Counted from the stretch's first letter, positions 8,370-16,510 are shown. The stretch is 19,071 nucleotides of DNA from an uncultured Collinsella sp. (GCA_900551365.1 URVZ01000028.1:1-19071), one strand, 5' to 3'. Made by a program: numbers and translations. Notes: generated by a model from the letters alone, not told the origin.

Positions 8370-9827
8370 CTAACCGATCCAGCTGGCCGAAAGCGGGCCG
8401 CTGACGATAACCATGATGATGAGCACGATGAACACGAACGCCATCGCGCGGGGAAGCGGGGCTCCCGCAGCGACCTCGTCGCTCGGCTCGCCGGGCAGGC
8501 AATAGCCCATCCACTTGAGGAACCAGGCGAAGGTGGCGACGGTTTCGGCGACCATGATGCACACGAGCACCAGGATCGCAACGTTGCCGGCACCCACAGA
8601 AAAGCCGCCGGCGATAATCTGGAACTTCGAGAAGAACGTGTTCATAGGCGGCACGCCGGCAATGGCGAGTGCCGCGACACCAAAGCCCACGCCCGAGATC
8701 GGGTACTTCTTTACGATGCCGCGAAGCTTGGGCAGCATACGCGTGCCGAGCGTAAAGGAGAACGAACCGGCGATCAGGAAGAACAGCGTCTTGGCGAAAG
8801 CGTGGTTAAAGATGTGGCACACGGCGCCATCAAAGGCAAGCTGGCTGCCAAAGACCGAAAGGCCCAGGCCAAAGAACACATAGGAGAGCTGGGCGATCGT
8901 GGAGAAGGCCAGCAGGCGCTTCATGTCCTTTTGCGGCAGGTACATAAGGAAACCAAAGAGCATGGTGACCATGGCGTCGATAATGGCGACCCAGCCCACG
9001 ATCTCGGGAATCTCGCCGGCAGAGACGAGTGCGCGCGCGAACACGCACACGCCGACCTTAACCATCGAGGCACCATGCAGGTAGGCCGAAACAGGCGTCG
9101 GTGCCTCCATGGCCGAAGGCAGCCACATGTACATGGGGACCTGTGCGGACTTGGCCCAGGCCGCAAACAGCACGAGCAAAAGGACGATAGCCTTGAGCTT
9201 GGCGTCGAGGCCGGCAATCGCGGTGATGGCGAAGGTACCGGTGTGGGCAAACACGATGGCGGCGCCCAGATACAGGCCGAGCGCACCGATATGCGTGATG
9301 ATCAGGGCCTTCATGCCGGCCTTCTTGGCCGTAGGCGACATGTAGTAGCTAATGAGGCCCCAAGAGCACGCACCCGTGATCTCAAAGAACACGAGCTGGC
9401 CCAAAAGGGTCGAGCTGTACACGAGGCCGGCCATGGCGCCGATGAAGGTCGCGAGGTACGCGTAGAAGCGACGACGCGGCGCATCGGGATGCTCACGGTT
9501 ATTCTCGCTCATATAGGGAATCGAATAGATCACGACAAGCAGGCCGATACCCACAAAGGCGGGCGCGAGCAGCGTGCTCATGCGATCGAAGGTGAATCCC
9601 ATAACGAGGGTCTGCCCAAACGAGATCAGGGGGACCTGCGTGTCGGGCATGCCGGCGCCAGCGAAATTCGCGGCGAGGGCGATGGTGCAGACCGTCGAGA
9701 CGGCGGCACCCAAAACGCTGAACCACTTGGCGTACGGACGGGGGAACAGGGCGACGAGCACCGAGGCCACCATCGGGGCCGCGATAGCGACCAAGCCGAG
9801 AAGGGACAGACTGACTGCAAATGACAT
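8370..9827 (-). CDS. hyfD: hydrogenase-4 component D, antiporter-like membrane subunit
   Basis: A 485-residue protein of the NuoL/M/N family with many membrane helices. The family's key charged residues are present: Glu149 (FFEITGACSWGL), Lys226 (WAKSAQVPMYMWLPSAMEAPTPVSAYLHGAS) and Lys257. E. coli HyfD is 479 residues. Together with HyfB and HyfF it gives this complex three antiporter-like subunits, against one in FHL-1. Start at 9827, preceded by GGAGAAGGGAG, 15 nt after the hyfC stop. Confidence 0.94.
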   Translation of the reverse strand: MSFAVSLSLLGLVAIAAPMVASVLVALFPRPYAKWFSVLGAAVSTVCTIALAANFAGAGMPDTQVPLISFGQTLVMGFTFDRMSTLLAPAFVGIGLLVVIYSIPYMSENNREHPDAPRRRFYAYLATFIGAMAGLVYSSTLLGQLVFFEITGACSWGLISYYMSPTAKKAGMKALIITHIGALGLYLGAAIVFAHTGTFAITAIAGLDAKLKAIVLLLVLFAAWAKSAQVPMYMWLPSAMEAPTPVSAYLHGASMVKVGVCVFARALVSAGEIPEIVGWVAIIDAMVTMLFGFLMYLPQKDMKRLLAFSTIAQLSYVFFGLGLSVFGSQLAFDGAVCHIFNHAFAKTLFFLIAGSFSFTLGTRMLPKLRGIVKKYPISGVGFGVAALAIAGVPPMNTFFSKFQIIAGGFSVGAGNVAILVLVCIMVAETVATFAWFLKWMGYCLPGEPSDEVAAGAPLPRAMAFVFIVLIIMVIVSGPLSASWIG

Positions 9828-9842
9828 TGTTTCTCCCTTCTC

Positions 9843-10769
9843 CTACACGCCTACGACCACGAAGACAAACGCCAGAACGGCGATGCCCACAACGGCCCAG
9901 GTCTGATTGCCAAGCACCTTAAAACGCGAGCGCGAGCAGGAGTTCTCGATCACGCCGCACACGACAAGGTCGATCAGGCACTTCACCAGGAAGATGACCG
10001 CGCCCAGAACGGCGGCAGCGCCCACGGTCGCGGGCTCGCCCCAGGGGACGAAGATCGCGCAGAACCAGGCGACGACCAGGACCTGCTTCATGGACATGGC
10101 GAGCTTTGCCATCGCAAGCGACGGGCCGGAAAGCTCGGCGAGCGGACCTTCCTGAAGCTCCTGCTCGGCCTCGGCCTGATCAAACGGCAGCTTGCCGAGT
10201 TCCATGTAGCAGGCGATCGCAAAGGCGATGCCGGCGAGAATCACGGCGACCGGCGCGTCGACGGCGCCCGTCATGATGTGCTGACCCATGGTGGCGATGT
10301 CGGTGGAGCCGCACACCAGGGCGGCGGCAAACAGCGCCAGCAGCATGGACGGCTCGATGAGCACGCTCATGAGCAGCTCGCGGACGCCGCCGATACCGGC
10401 GTAGGCGTTGGACGAATCCACACCGCAGAGGGCGAAGAAGAAGCGGGCGAGCGCCAGGCTGTACATGATGGTGATGGCGTCACCAAAGACCGGGATGGGG
10501 CTTTGTGCCGTAAAGAGCGGCAGGCCCATCGCGAGCATAAAGGCGACGGCGAAGAACAGCGGCGGCATAATGCGCAGCGCAAAGCTCGCGTCCTCGCTCT
10601 GGGACTCGGGGCGCGCAAAGAGCTTGGCCAGGTCGCGGTAGTCCTGCATGATGCTGGGGCCGCGACGGTTGTGCATCTTGGCGCGGATAACGCGACCGAG
10701 ACCGGAGAAGAACGGCGCGACGGCCATAACGACCACGCCCTGCAGAACGGCAAGTACGATGTTGTTCAT
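9843..10769 (-). CDS. hyfC: hydrogenase-4 component C, NuoH-like membrane subunit
   Basis: A 308-residue NuoH/HycD-like integral membrane protein that anchors the soluble hydrogenase arm. The RRGPSIMQDYRDLAKL loop (about 36-50) and ELGKLPFDQAEAEQEL segment (about 190-205) match the conserved cytoplasmic loops of NuoH-type subunits, which carry charged residues at the interface with the electron-transfer subunits. E. coli HyfC is about 315 residues. The ATG at 10769 lies 12 nt after hyfB; its AAGGAGGGG overlaps the hyfB TAA stop, suggesting coupled translation. Confidence 0.95.
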   Translation of the reverse strand: MNNIVLAVLQGVVVMAVAPFFSGLGRVIRAKMHNRRGPSIMQDYRDLAKLFARPESQSEDASFALRIMPPLFFAVAFMLAMGLPLFTAQSPIPVFGDAITIMYSLALARFFFALCGVDSSNAYAGIGGVRELLMSVLIEPSMLLALFAAALVCGSTDIATMGQHIMTGAVDAPVAVILAGIAFAIACYMELGKLPFDQAEAEQELQEGPLAELSGPSLAMAKLAMSMKQVLVVAWFCAIFVPWGEPATVGAAAVLGAVIFLVKCLIDLVVCGVIENSCSRSRFKVLGNQTWAVVGIAVLAFVFVVVGV

Positions 10770-10781
10770 GCTCTCCCCTCC

Positions 10782-12800
10782 TTAACCCATTTGCACGGCG
10801 AGCACGAGGAACACCACGAGTGCCGCGACGATGTAGCAGATATAGATGCTGTAGTTGCCGCCCTCGAGCTTAGTCGCGAGGTCGGCGAGCTTCTCGACAC
10901 CCTTATGCGGGGCATCGACGAGAACCTTGTCGGGTACGGGCTCCACAGCCTCGGCCACACCGGTGAGCTTCTGGAAGAAGTGCGCGATGGACCAGCAGAC
11001 GGCCGTGCAGCGGTCACGCAGCGTGTAGAGCGGCTGCATAAACCAGGACACCTCGGAGGCAAAGGTCGTGGCCACGACGGGCATATGCTCGTTGGGAGCA
11101 TAGCCGCATGCCCACGGCTGGGACTTCTGCACCTTGCCGACGGTCTTGAGCTTGCGATAACCGCAGGCAAGGCCGACGAGCACCACGAGCGCAATGGCGA
11201 TCGCGGGCGTGGAGGTGGCAGCGCCGGAGTACTGGTTCATGAGCTCCATGCCCTCGGCGGCAAACACGCCACCGTACGGATGCAGCACGGACGCGGCGAC
11301 ATCGACCAGCACGGGCGCGATCACGGGAGCGCCAATGCCCAGCACGACGCAGATGGCCGCGAGCAGGCCCTGCGCAAACACCATGGGGGCGGGAACCTCC
11401 TTGGCATTGGCCGCGGCCTCGGAGCGGGGCGCGGAGGCAAAGGAGACGCCATAGGCCTTGACGAAGCACGTGACAGCCAGAGCGCCGGTAATGGCAAGCG
11501 CGACGGCAGCAAACACAGCCACGATCATGACGGCCTTGTCGCCCTGCATGGCGGCGTTAAACAGCGACTGGTAGGTAAACCACTCGGACACAAAGCCGTT
11601 GAAGGGCGGGATGGCCGAGATGGCAAGTGCGCCAACGAGGAAGCAGATGGCCGTTGCCGGCATACGACGGAACAGACCGCCCATCTTCTCCATATTGCGC
11701 GTACCCGTGGAGTACAGCAGCGCACCGGCGCCCAAGAACAGCTCGCCCTTAAACATCGCGTGGTTAAACGTGTGGTAGAGGGCGGCCATCAAAGCCAGGA
11801 CGGCGATGCCGACAGAGTTGAGCGCCATGGCGGCCATGGAGGCGCCGACGCCGAGCAGAATGATGCCGATGTTCTCGACGGAGTGATAGGCCAGCAGGCG
11901 CTTGATGTCATGCTCCTGCAGGGCGAAGGCCACGCCGAGGACCGACGAGATCGCACCGAAGACCATGACCATAAGGCCCCACCAGACCTGAACGCCCGAG
12001 GCGGAGAGCAGGTCGAGACCAACCTTGAGGATACCGAAGATACCGATCTTGATCATGCCGCCGGACATGAGGGCCGACACGTTGGACGGCGCCTCGGGAT
12101 GCGCCTTGGGCAGCCAGCCGTGCAGCGGGATGATACCGGCCTTGGCGCCAAAGCCAAAGAAGGCGAGCGCGAAGCACACGGATGCGACCGCGGGGCTAAA
12201 CTGCGTGGCGCGGAAATCCGCAAAGGCAAACGAGCCGCCGGCGAAGTTGGTCATGGTGAGGAAGCTCGCCATGATGAGCACAAAGCCCACGTGCGCGATC
12301 ACAAAGTAGAGCCAACCGCCATGGATGGAGTTCTCGTTCTCCTCGATCACGACCAGGAAGTACGAGGTAAGCGACATGAGCTCAAAGGCGACCAGGAACC
12401 AAAACACGTTGTCGGCGGTGATGACGAGCATCATGGACGCCACGAAGGTGTTAAAGAAGAAGCCAGCGCGGCCCTTCTTGCCCGGGTACTCATCAAAATA
12501 GTTGAGACCGTAGATCGAACCGGCAAACGCGAGCACCGAGATGAGCGCCACGAACAGGCCGGACAGCTGATTGAGCAGCAGCTGGAAATGGGCAAACGGG
12601 AAAAACACGATGGTGTCGACCGACGTGACATCGCCCAGCACGGCCTGGATACCGGCCACAAACGAAAGCACCGCGGCGACGGCGCCGATAAGGCAGCCGG
12701 CGGTCTTGGCGGCGTTATCGGCCTTGATCAGCAGAACCGAGGCGAGCGCACCGATGCACGAGACGGCAAGCGATGCGATAAACAGCGTCATGCTATCCAT
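10782..12800 (-). CDS. hyfB: hydrogenase-4 component B, antiporter-like membrane subunit
   Basis: A 672-residue NuoL/HycC-type membrane subunit, the same length as E. coli HyfB. Conserved residues are visible: Glu140 (VAFELMSLTSYFL), Lys220 (FGFGAKAGIIPLHGWLPKAHPEAPS), Lys251 and His306 (AYHSVEN). A long soluble segment (about 570-645) sits before a final helix, as expected in HycC/HyfB. The start at 12800 overlaps the end of hyfA by 8 bases, with GAAGGGAG upstream. It is the one antiporter-like subunit shared with FHL-1; whether it moves H+ or Na+ cannot be told from the sequence. Confidence 0.95.
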   Translation of the reverse strand: MDSMTLFIASLAVSCIGALASVLLIKADNAAKTAGCLIGAVAAVLSFVAGIQAVLGDVTSVDTIVFFPFAHFQLLLNQLSGLFVALISVLAFAGSIYGLNYFDEYPGKKGRAGFFFNTFVASMMLVITADNVFWFLVAFELMSLTSYFLVVIEENENSIHGGWLYFVIAHVGFVLIMASFLTMTNFAGGSFAFADFRATQFSPAVASVCFALAFFGFGAKAGIIPLHGWLPKAHPEAPSNVSALMSGGMIKIGIFGILKVGLDLLSASGVQVWWGLMVMVFGAISSVLGVAFALQEHDIKRLLAYHSVENIGIILLGVGASMAAMALNSVGIAVLALMAALYHTFNHAMFKGELFLGAGALLYSTGTRNMEKMGGLFRRMPATAICFLVGALAISAIPPFNGFVSEWFTYQSLFNAAMQGDKAVMIVAVFAAVALAITGALAVTCFVKAYGVSFASAPRSEAAANAKEVPAPMVFAQGLLAAICVVLGIGAPVIAPVLVDVAASVLHPYGGVFAAEGMELMNQYSGAATSTPAIAIALVVLVGLACGYRKLKTVGKVQKSQPWACGYAPNEHMPVVATTFASEVSWFMQPLYTLRDRCTAVCWSIAHFFQKLTGVAEAVEPVPDKVLVDAPHKGVEKLADLATKLEGGNYSIYICYIVAALVVFLVLAVQMG

Positions 12801-13410
12801 TGTTTACGCTCCCTTCTGCTTTCTCGGACAGGCCCTGGGCCACAGCGGTAACGTCGACGGCCGGACCGTTTTCGATCGAGCGCAGGCGCTTGGCCTCGTC
12901 GAGCTCGCGATCGGCCGCGCCGCCCATGACGGTCAGCGCCTTGGTGGGGCACGCCGCCACACAATGCGGGCCGTCCGGATCGAAGGCGCACAAGTCGCAC
13001 TTGACAGCGCAGGTGTACTGGCCAGGAGCCCACGTAAGCAGGCTGCTCAGGGACTTAGGATACGAAGGCGTCGGGTCGCACATGCCTGCGACACCGGCGA
13101 TAGACGTGCCATCGGGATGGATGGCTCCGAAGGGGCACGCGATGGCGCACAGCCTGCACCCGATGCACTCCTGCTCCTTGACGTGGATGCGGTCGCCATC
13201 GTGCTCGATGGCATTCACCGGGCAAACCTCGGCGCAGGGGGCACCCTCGCAATGGTGGCAGGCAAGGGCGGCCGAAATACCGCCGGTCTTCACGAGCGCC
13301 AGGCGCGGCGTATCCTGAAGACCCTGCATCCGGTGGGCGTCGGCACAGGCGGACTGGCATGTTCCGCAGCCGATGCACCTCTCCGGGTTGATGTCGATGA
13401 AGCGGTTCAT
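12793..13410 (-). CDS. hyfA: hydrogenase-4 component A, four-cluster ferredoxin subunit (HyfA/HycB)
   Basis: A 205-residue ferredoxin, the same length as E. coli HyfA, that links formate dehydrogenase H to the hydrogenase arm. Sixteen cysteines make four [4Fe-4S] motifs: C12/15/18/22, C51/54/59/63, C82/85/88/92 and C138/141/150/154. The ATG at 13410 was preferred over a GTG two codons upstream because AAGGA then sits at a normal distance (7 nt). The gene follows fdhF by 78 nt, and that gap holds a strong hairpin, so hyfA is the first gene after a likely attenuator. Confidence 0.94.
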   Translation of the reverse strand: MNRFIDINPERCIGCGTCQSACADAHRMQGLQDTPRLALVKTGGISAALACHHCEGAPCAEVCPVNAIEHDGDRIHVKEQECIGCRLCAIACPFGAIHPDGTSIAGVAGMCDPTPSYPKSLSSLLTWAPGQYTCAVKCDLCAFDPDGPHCVAACPTKALTVMGGAADRELDEAKRLRSIENGPAVDVTAVAQGLSEKAEGSVNNG

Positions 13411-13423
13411 CCCCACTTCCTTT

Positions 13424-13467
13424 CAAAATAACGGGCCGGGCTCCCGAACGTACGGGACGCCCGGCCC
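13424..13467 (-). terminator. strong hairpin between fdhF and hyfA (attenuator or intrinsic terminator)
   Basis: A perfect 9-bp stem (13433-13441 with 13459-13467, arm GGGCCGGGC) continues into five more pairs (13442-13446 with 13453-13457) across one bulged base. On the minus strand it is followed by GTTATTTTG, six T in eight bases. The hyfA ribosome binding site begins at once after this run. It has the form of a Rho-independent terminator inside an otherwise continuous gene set. Confidence 0.7.
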
Positions 13468-13488
13468 AAAAAGCCAACGAGAACGGGA

Positions 13489-15711
13489 CTACACGATTTG
13501 ATTCACGTGCGTCTCGTCGTCGAACTTGGCGGCGCCGGGCTCAACGTCCTGAGGAGCGGCGGCGTCCACCAGAGCCTGCTTAAGCTCGGTGTACTGACGC
13601 TCGACCTCGCCCTCAGCCCAGACCTGGTCGGCGATAGCGTCGACCTGGCAGGCGGAGAACTTGTCCTCGGGCGTATGCGAGACCGGGTCGACCTTGTGAA
13701 TGGTCAGCTCGTTGCACTTGCCAATCCACCACTGGTAGGTCATATAGACCGTGCCCTTGTTGATACGGTCGCTCACGTCGGCGCGGCTGTATACCTGGCC
13801 GCGGCGGCTGTGAATCGAGACGATGTCGCCGTTCTTGATGCCGCGCGCCTGGGCGTCCGCGGGATTCATGCGGACAAAGCCGGGCTCGTCGGCGAGCAGC
13901 GCCAGCGTCTTGCAGTTGCCGGTCATCGAGCGGCAGCTGTAGTGGCCGACCTCACGGACGGTGCACAGGATGAGCGGGTACTCATCGTCGGGAAGCTCGG
14001 AGGGCGCCTCCCAGTCGTGCGCCATCAGGTTGGCGCGGCCGTCCTTGGTGGTGAACTTGCCACCAGCGAACATGTCGGCCGTGCCGTGGTCGTTCACATC
14101 GGTGCTCTTGACCGGCCACTGGGCGTAGCCGCCCTCGGGAGCCATCTTCTCGTAGGTCGCACCCACAAAGTTGGGGCACAGGCTAATGCACTCGTTCCAG
14201 ATCTGCTCGGTGTTGTCGTAGTGCATGGGATAGCCCATGCGCGTAGACAGGTCCGCGAAGATCTCCCAGTCGTGACGGCACTCGCCCTTGGGCGGAACGG
14301 CCGCGTCAAAGTGCTGGAAGCTACGGTCGGATGCAGTAAAGACACCCTCGTGCTCACCCCAAGAGGTGGCAGGCAGGATGACGTCGGCGAGCATGGTCGT
14401 CTGCGTCATAAAGATGTCCTGGCAGATGAACAGATCCAGCTCGGAGAGCGTCTTGCGCATACCGGCCGAATCGGGCTCGGTCTGCACCGGGTCCTCGCCG
14501 TAGTTGTAGAAGCAGTGCACCTTGCCCTCGTCGACCAGGTGGCCCAGGTCGGTGAGCTTGCAGCCCTCCTCGAGCGGGAGCTTTTCCTCGGGCACGCCCC
14601 AGGCCTTGGCAAACTTGGCGCGAGCGGCGGGGTCGGTGACTTTCTGGTAGCCAGGGTACAGGTTGGGCAGCATGCCCATATCGCAGGAGCCCTGGACATT
14701 GTTCTGACCGCGCACGGGCGCGAGGCCGGAGTTGGGTTTGCCGATCTGGCCGGCAACGCAGGCGATGGAGGCGATGGTGTGCACCGTCTTCAGGTTCTGC
14801 TTCTGCTGGCATACGCCCATGCCCCAGCCAATGATGGCAGAGGGCTTCGCCGTGGCGTACATCTCGGCAGCTTGGTGGATCAACGCGGGCTCGACACCCG
14901 TGATGTCCTGTACGGATTCGGGAGTGTAGTTCTTGATGGTCTCCCACCACTCGTCAAAGCCGTTCGTATGCTCGGCGACGAATTCCTTGTCGTAGAGGCC
15001 ATCGTTGACCAGACAGTTGGCAAAGGCGTTGAGGAACGCGACGTTGCAACCGTTCTTGATCGGAAGGTAGAGATCGGCGATACGCGCGGTTTCGATATGG
15101 CGCGGGTCGGCGACGATGATCTTGCAACCCTTTTCTTTGGCTCGCACGATACGCCTTGCGACGATGGGGTGCGAATCGGCAGGGTTATAGCCGAAGAGGA
15201 AAATGCAGCCCGCATCCTCCATACCGGGGATGGAGCATGACATGCAACCTGAACCAACCGTGTCCATCAGACCGAGGACAGTAGGGCCGTGTCAAGTACG
15301 GGCGCAGTTGTCTACGCTGTGGGTGCCGATGCACGCACGCGTAAACTTCTGCATGACGTAGTTCGCCTCATTGCCGCCGCCTCGCGAAGAGCCGGTGGTC
15401 ATGACAGCGTTAGGACCATATTCGTCAATTATGGCCTGCATCTTAGATGCGGTGAAATCAAGTGCCTCGTCCCAGCTTACGCGCTCAAGATCCGCGCCCT
15501 TGGTGCGGCGGATCATCGGGTGCAGTACGCGAGGAGTCAAGATCTTGGTGTCGTTGATGAAGTCGTAGCCGCTCATGCCCTTAAGGCACAGCTCGCTCTG
15601 ATTGGTGATGCCGTTGAGCGGTTCGGTACCCACGACCTGGCCGTTTTGGACCAGGAGGTTAAACTGGCAACCGGCGCCACAATACGGGCAGATCACTTTA
15701 TGCTTCTCCAT
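13489..15711 (-). CDS. fdhF: selenocysteine-containing formate dehydrogenase H
   Basis: A 740-residue molybdenum/tungsten enzyme that oxidises formate to CO2 and feeds the hydrogenase. The [4Fe-4S] site is C8, C11, C15, C42, followed by Lys44. The TGA at 15292-15294 falls exactly at codon 140 in the context NCART-U-HGP, the same position as Sec140 of E. coli FdhF, with the catalytic His141 next. The frame stays open for 600 codons after it, with FLFGYNPADSHPIV and other FdhF motifs, so this is one gene read through TGA. E. coli FdhF is 715 residues. The ATG at 15711 has AAGGAGGG at good spacing; an in-frame start further upstream (15819) reaches back into the preceding gene. Selenocysteine machinery must lie elsewhere in the genome. 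Confidence 0.96.
15262..15294 (-). promoter_or_regulatory. selenocysteine codon and SECIS-like hairpin of fdhF
   Basis: Starting 12 bases after the TGA (15292-15294), the mRNA can form a stem GUCC/GGAC (15276-15279 with 15262-15265), then, past one unpaired U, two more pairs (UC with GA) closing a GGUCU loop. The GGUCU loop and its distance from the TGA match the SelB-binding hairpin of E. coli fdhF. One difference is the unpaired U: it lies on the 3' side in this fold, whereas E. coli has U17 bulged on the 5' side. Confidence 0.8.
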
Positions 15712-15734
15712 GACACCCTCCTTCCTTTCTCTGC

Positions 15735-15750
15735 TACCGATTAATCGGTA
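15735..15750. promoter_or_regulatory. 16-bp perfect palindrome upstream of fdhF
   Basis: TACCGATTAATCGGTA is perfectly self-complementary. It lies 24 bases upstream of the fdhF start, in the 76-nt gap after the HydN-like gene and just before the ribosome binding site. TTGTCA lies a few bases upstream of it on the minus strand. It could be an operator for a dimeric regulator controlling an internal fdhF promoter, but no known motif was recognised. Confidence 0.35.
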
Positions 15751-15787
15751 CGTATTTGACAATCGTTGGGCCTGTATGGCCGCCCGC

Positions 15788-16306
15788 CTACGCCTCGTTT
15801 TCGATGGTGGCGCGGGCACGCTCGGCGGTTAGTTCCGCCAGGCGCTCCTCGTCTACCAGGGTGAGACCCTTGGTCGGGCACGCCTCGGCACACGCCGGAC
15901 CGCCGGGACGGTCCACGCACAGGTCGCACTTGAGCACGAAGCTCTTGGTCTGCGAACCCACGCGCACGTCGCCCATCAAGACGGGGACCTGCGTGGTCGC
16001 CACGCTCACGGCGCCAAAGGGACAGGCCATGACGCAGCTCTTGCAGCCGATGCAGTTGTCCTCGTTGACGCCGATACGATGGTTCTTTGGATCAAAGAAC
16101 AAGGCGCCCGTGGGGCAGGCCTTGGCGCACGGGGCATCCTCGCAGTGATGGCAAGCCACCGGTGCGGAGATCTCGTAGGTGCGCGTCACGCGCAGGCGCG
16201 GCGCGGCGATGTTGCCGGGGATGTCGTGTGCCTCGATGCACGCCGCCATACAGGTTTGGCACCCAATGCAGCGTGAGGAATCGGCTACGACTCGTTTATT
16301 GCCCAT
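15788..16306 (-). CDS. hydN: four-cluster ferredoxin, HydN/HycB-like electron carrier for formate dehydrogenase
   Basis: A 172-residue ferredoxin with sixteen cysteines in four [4Fe-4S] motifs: C13/16/19/23, C52/55/60/64, C85/88/91/95 and C127/130/139/143. Its length fits HydN (about 175), which accompanies fdhF in enterobacteria, better than HycB (about 203). It is the first gene of the block, 76 nt before fdhF, and probably accepts electrons from FdhF. It is similar to but clearly distinct from HyfA. The ATG at 16306 gives the family start (MGNKRVVADSSRCIGC) and has AGGAGGG upstream. A GTG at 16414, also preceded by GGAGG (12 nt away), would add 36 unrelated residues and is less likely. Confidence 0.88.
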   Translation of the reverse strand: MGNKRVVADSSRCIGCQTCMAACIEAHDIPGNIAAPRLRVTRTYEISAPVACHHCEDAPCAKACPTGALFFDPKNHRIGVNEDNCIGCKSCVMACPFGAVSVATTQVPVLMGDVRVGSQTKSFVLKCDLCVDRPGGPACAEACPTKGLTLVDEERLAELTAERARATIENEA

Positions 16307-16330
16307 GTTGTTCACTCCCTCCTGAATCCC

Positions 16331-16381
16331 ATGCCGGAGAGACCCTGTCGACGTTGCCCCGGACCGCCCGTGGTCCGGCAT
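16331..16381 (-). promoter_or_regulatory. leader RNA with two mutually exclusive helices before the HydN-like gene
   Basis: On the minus strand, bases 16374-16381 can pair with 16331-16338 (8 bp, ATGCCGGA in plus orientation), or 16372-16378 can pair with 16359-16365 (7 bp, CCGGACC). The two share bases, so only one can form at a time. The longer helix ends about 8 bases before the AGGAGGG of the first gene. No known riboswitch was recognised. Confidence 0.3.
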
Positions 16382-16484
16382 CGGCGTATCGAGTGCATGC
16401 GGCGAAACAGGCACTTCGATAGAATTCCTCCAACGATATACAGGTTAAATATACGCAGTTGCAGGTGGCAAACTTGAGCATAGT

Positions 16485-16510
16485 CCCTGCAATACGGGTG
16501 TATTGCAGGG
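16485..16510. promoter_or_regulatory. perfect inverted repeat with 11-bp arms, candidate operator
   Basis: CCCTGCAATAC (16485-16495) is repeated inverted at 16500-16510 with a 4-nt spacer. It lies about 180 bases upstream of the first hydrogenlyase gene and about 35 bases upstream of the TATATT there. As DNA it looks like a dimer-binding operator. As plus-strand RNA it would be a hairpin followed by GTTTTGG, so a weak plus-strand terminator is an alternative. No gene ends just upstream on the plus strand, which favours an operator. Confidence 0.5.

Noticed and set aside
5069..8404. Very long plus-strand open frame (over 1100 codons) opposite hyfG, hyfF and hyfE
   Set aside because: It is low-complexity, rich in His, Gln, Gly and Arg, has no family motifs, and lies opposite genes with clear motifs and ribosome binding sites. 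GC-rich codon use on the real strand creates such antisense frames.
10278..12851. Long plus-strand open frame (857 codons) opposite hyfC and hyfB
   Set aside because: Same reason: charged, His-rich translation with no recognisable domain, antisense to conserved membrane subunits.
13498..15240. Plus-strand open frame of 580 codons opposite fdhF
   Set aside because: Antisense to the well-supported fdhF. Its translation shows no motif.
15292..15294. fdhF as a pseudogene broken by a nonsense codon
   Set aside because: The TGA is at the conserved selenocysteine position and is followed by a SECIS-like hairpin and an intact 600-codon frame.
16307..16414. N-terminal extension of the HydN-like gene from the GTG at 16414
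   Set aside because: GGAGG is 12 bases away and the added 36 residues are unlike ferredoxins. The internal ATG at 16306 gives the family start with its own AGGAGGG.
16296..16481. A 61-codon minus-strand frame in the hydrogenlyase leader as a leader peptide
   Set aside because: No ribosome binding site before its ATG, no attenuator-like codon run, and it overlaps the HydN-like start.
16440..16510. Sigma-54 promoter for the hydrogenlyase block, as used for E. coli hyc and hyf
   Set aside because: No GG-N10-GC pair in the TGGCA/TTGC context was found on the minus strand; TGGCA near 16466 is on the wrong strand and lacks its partner.
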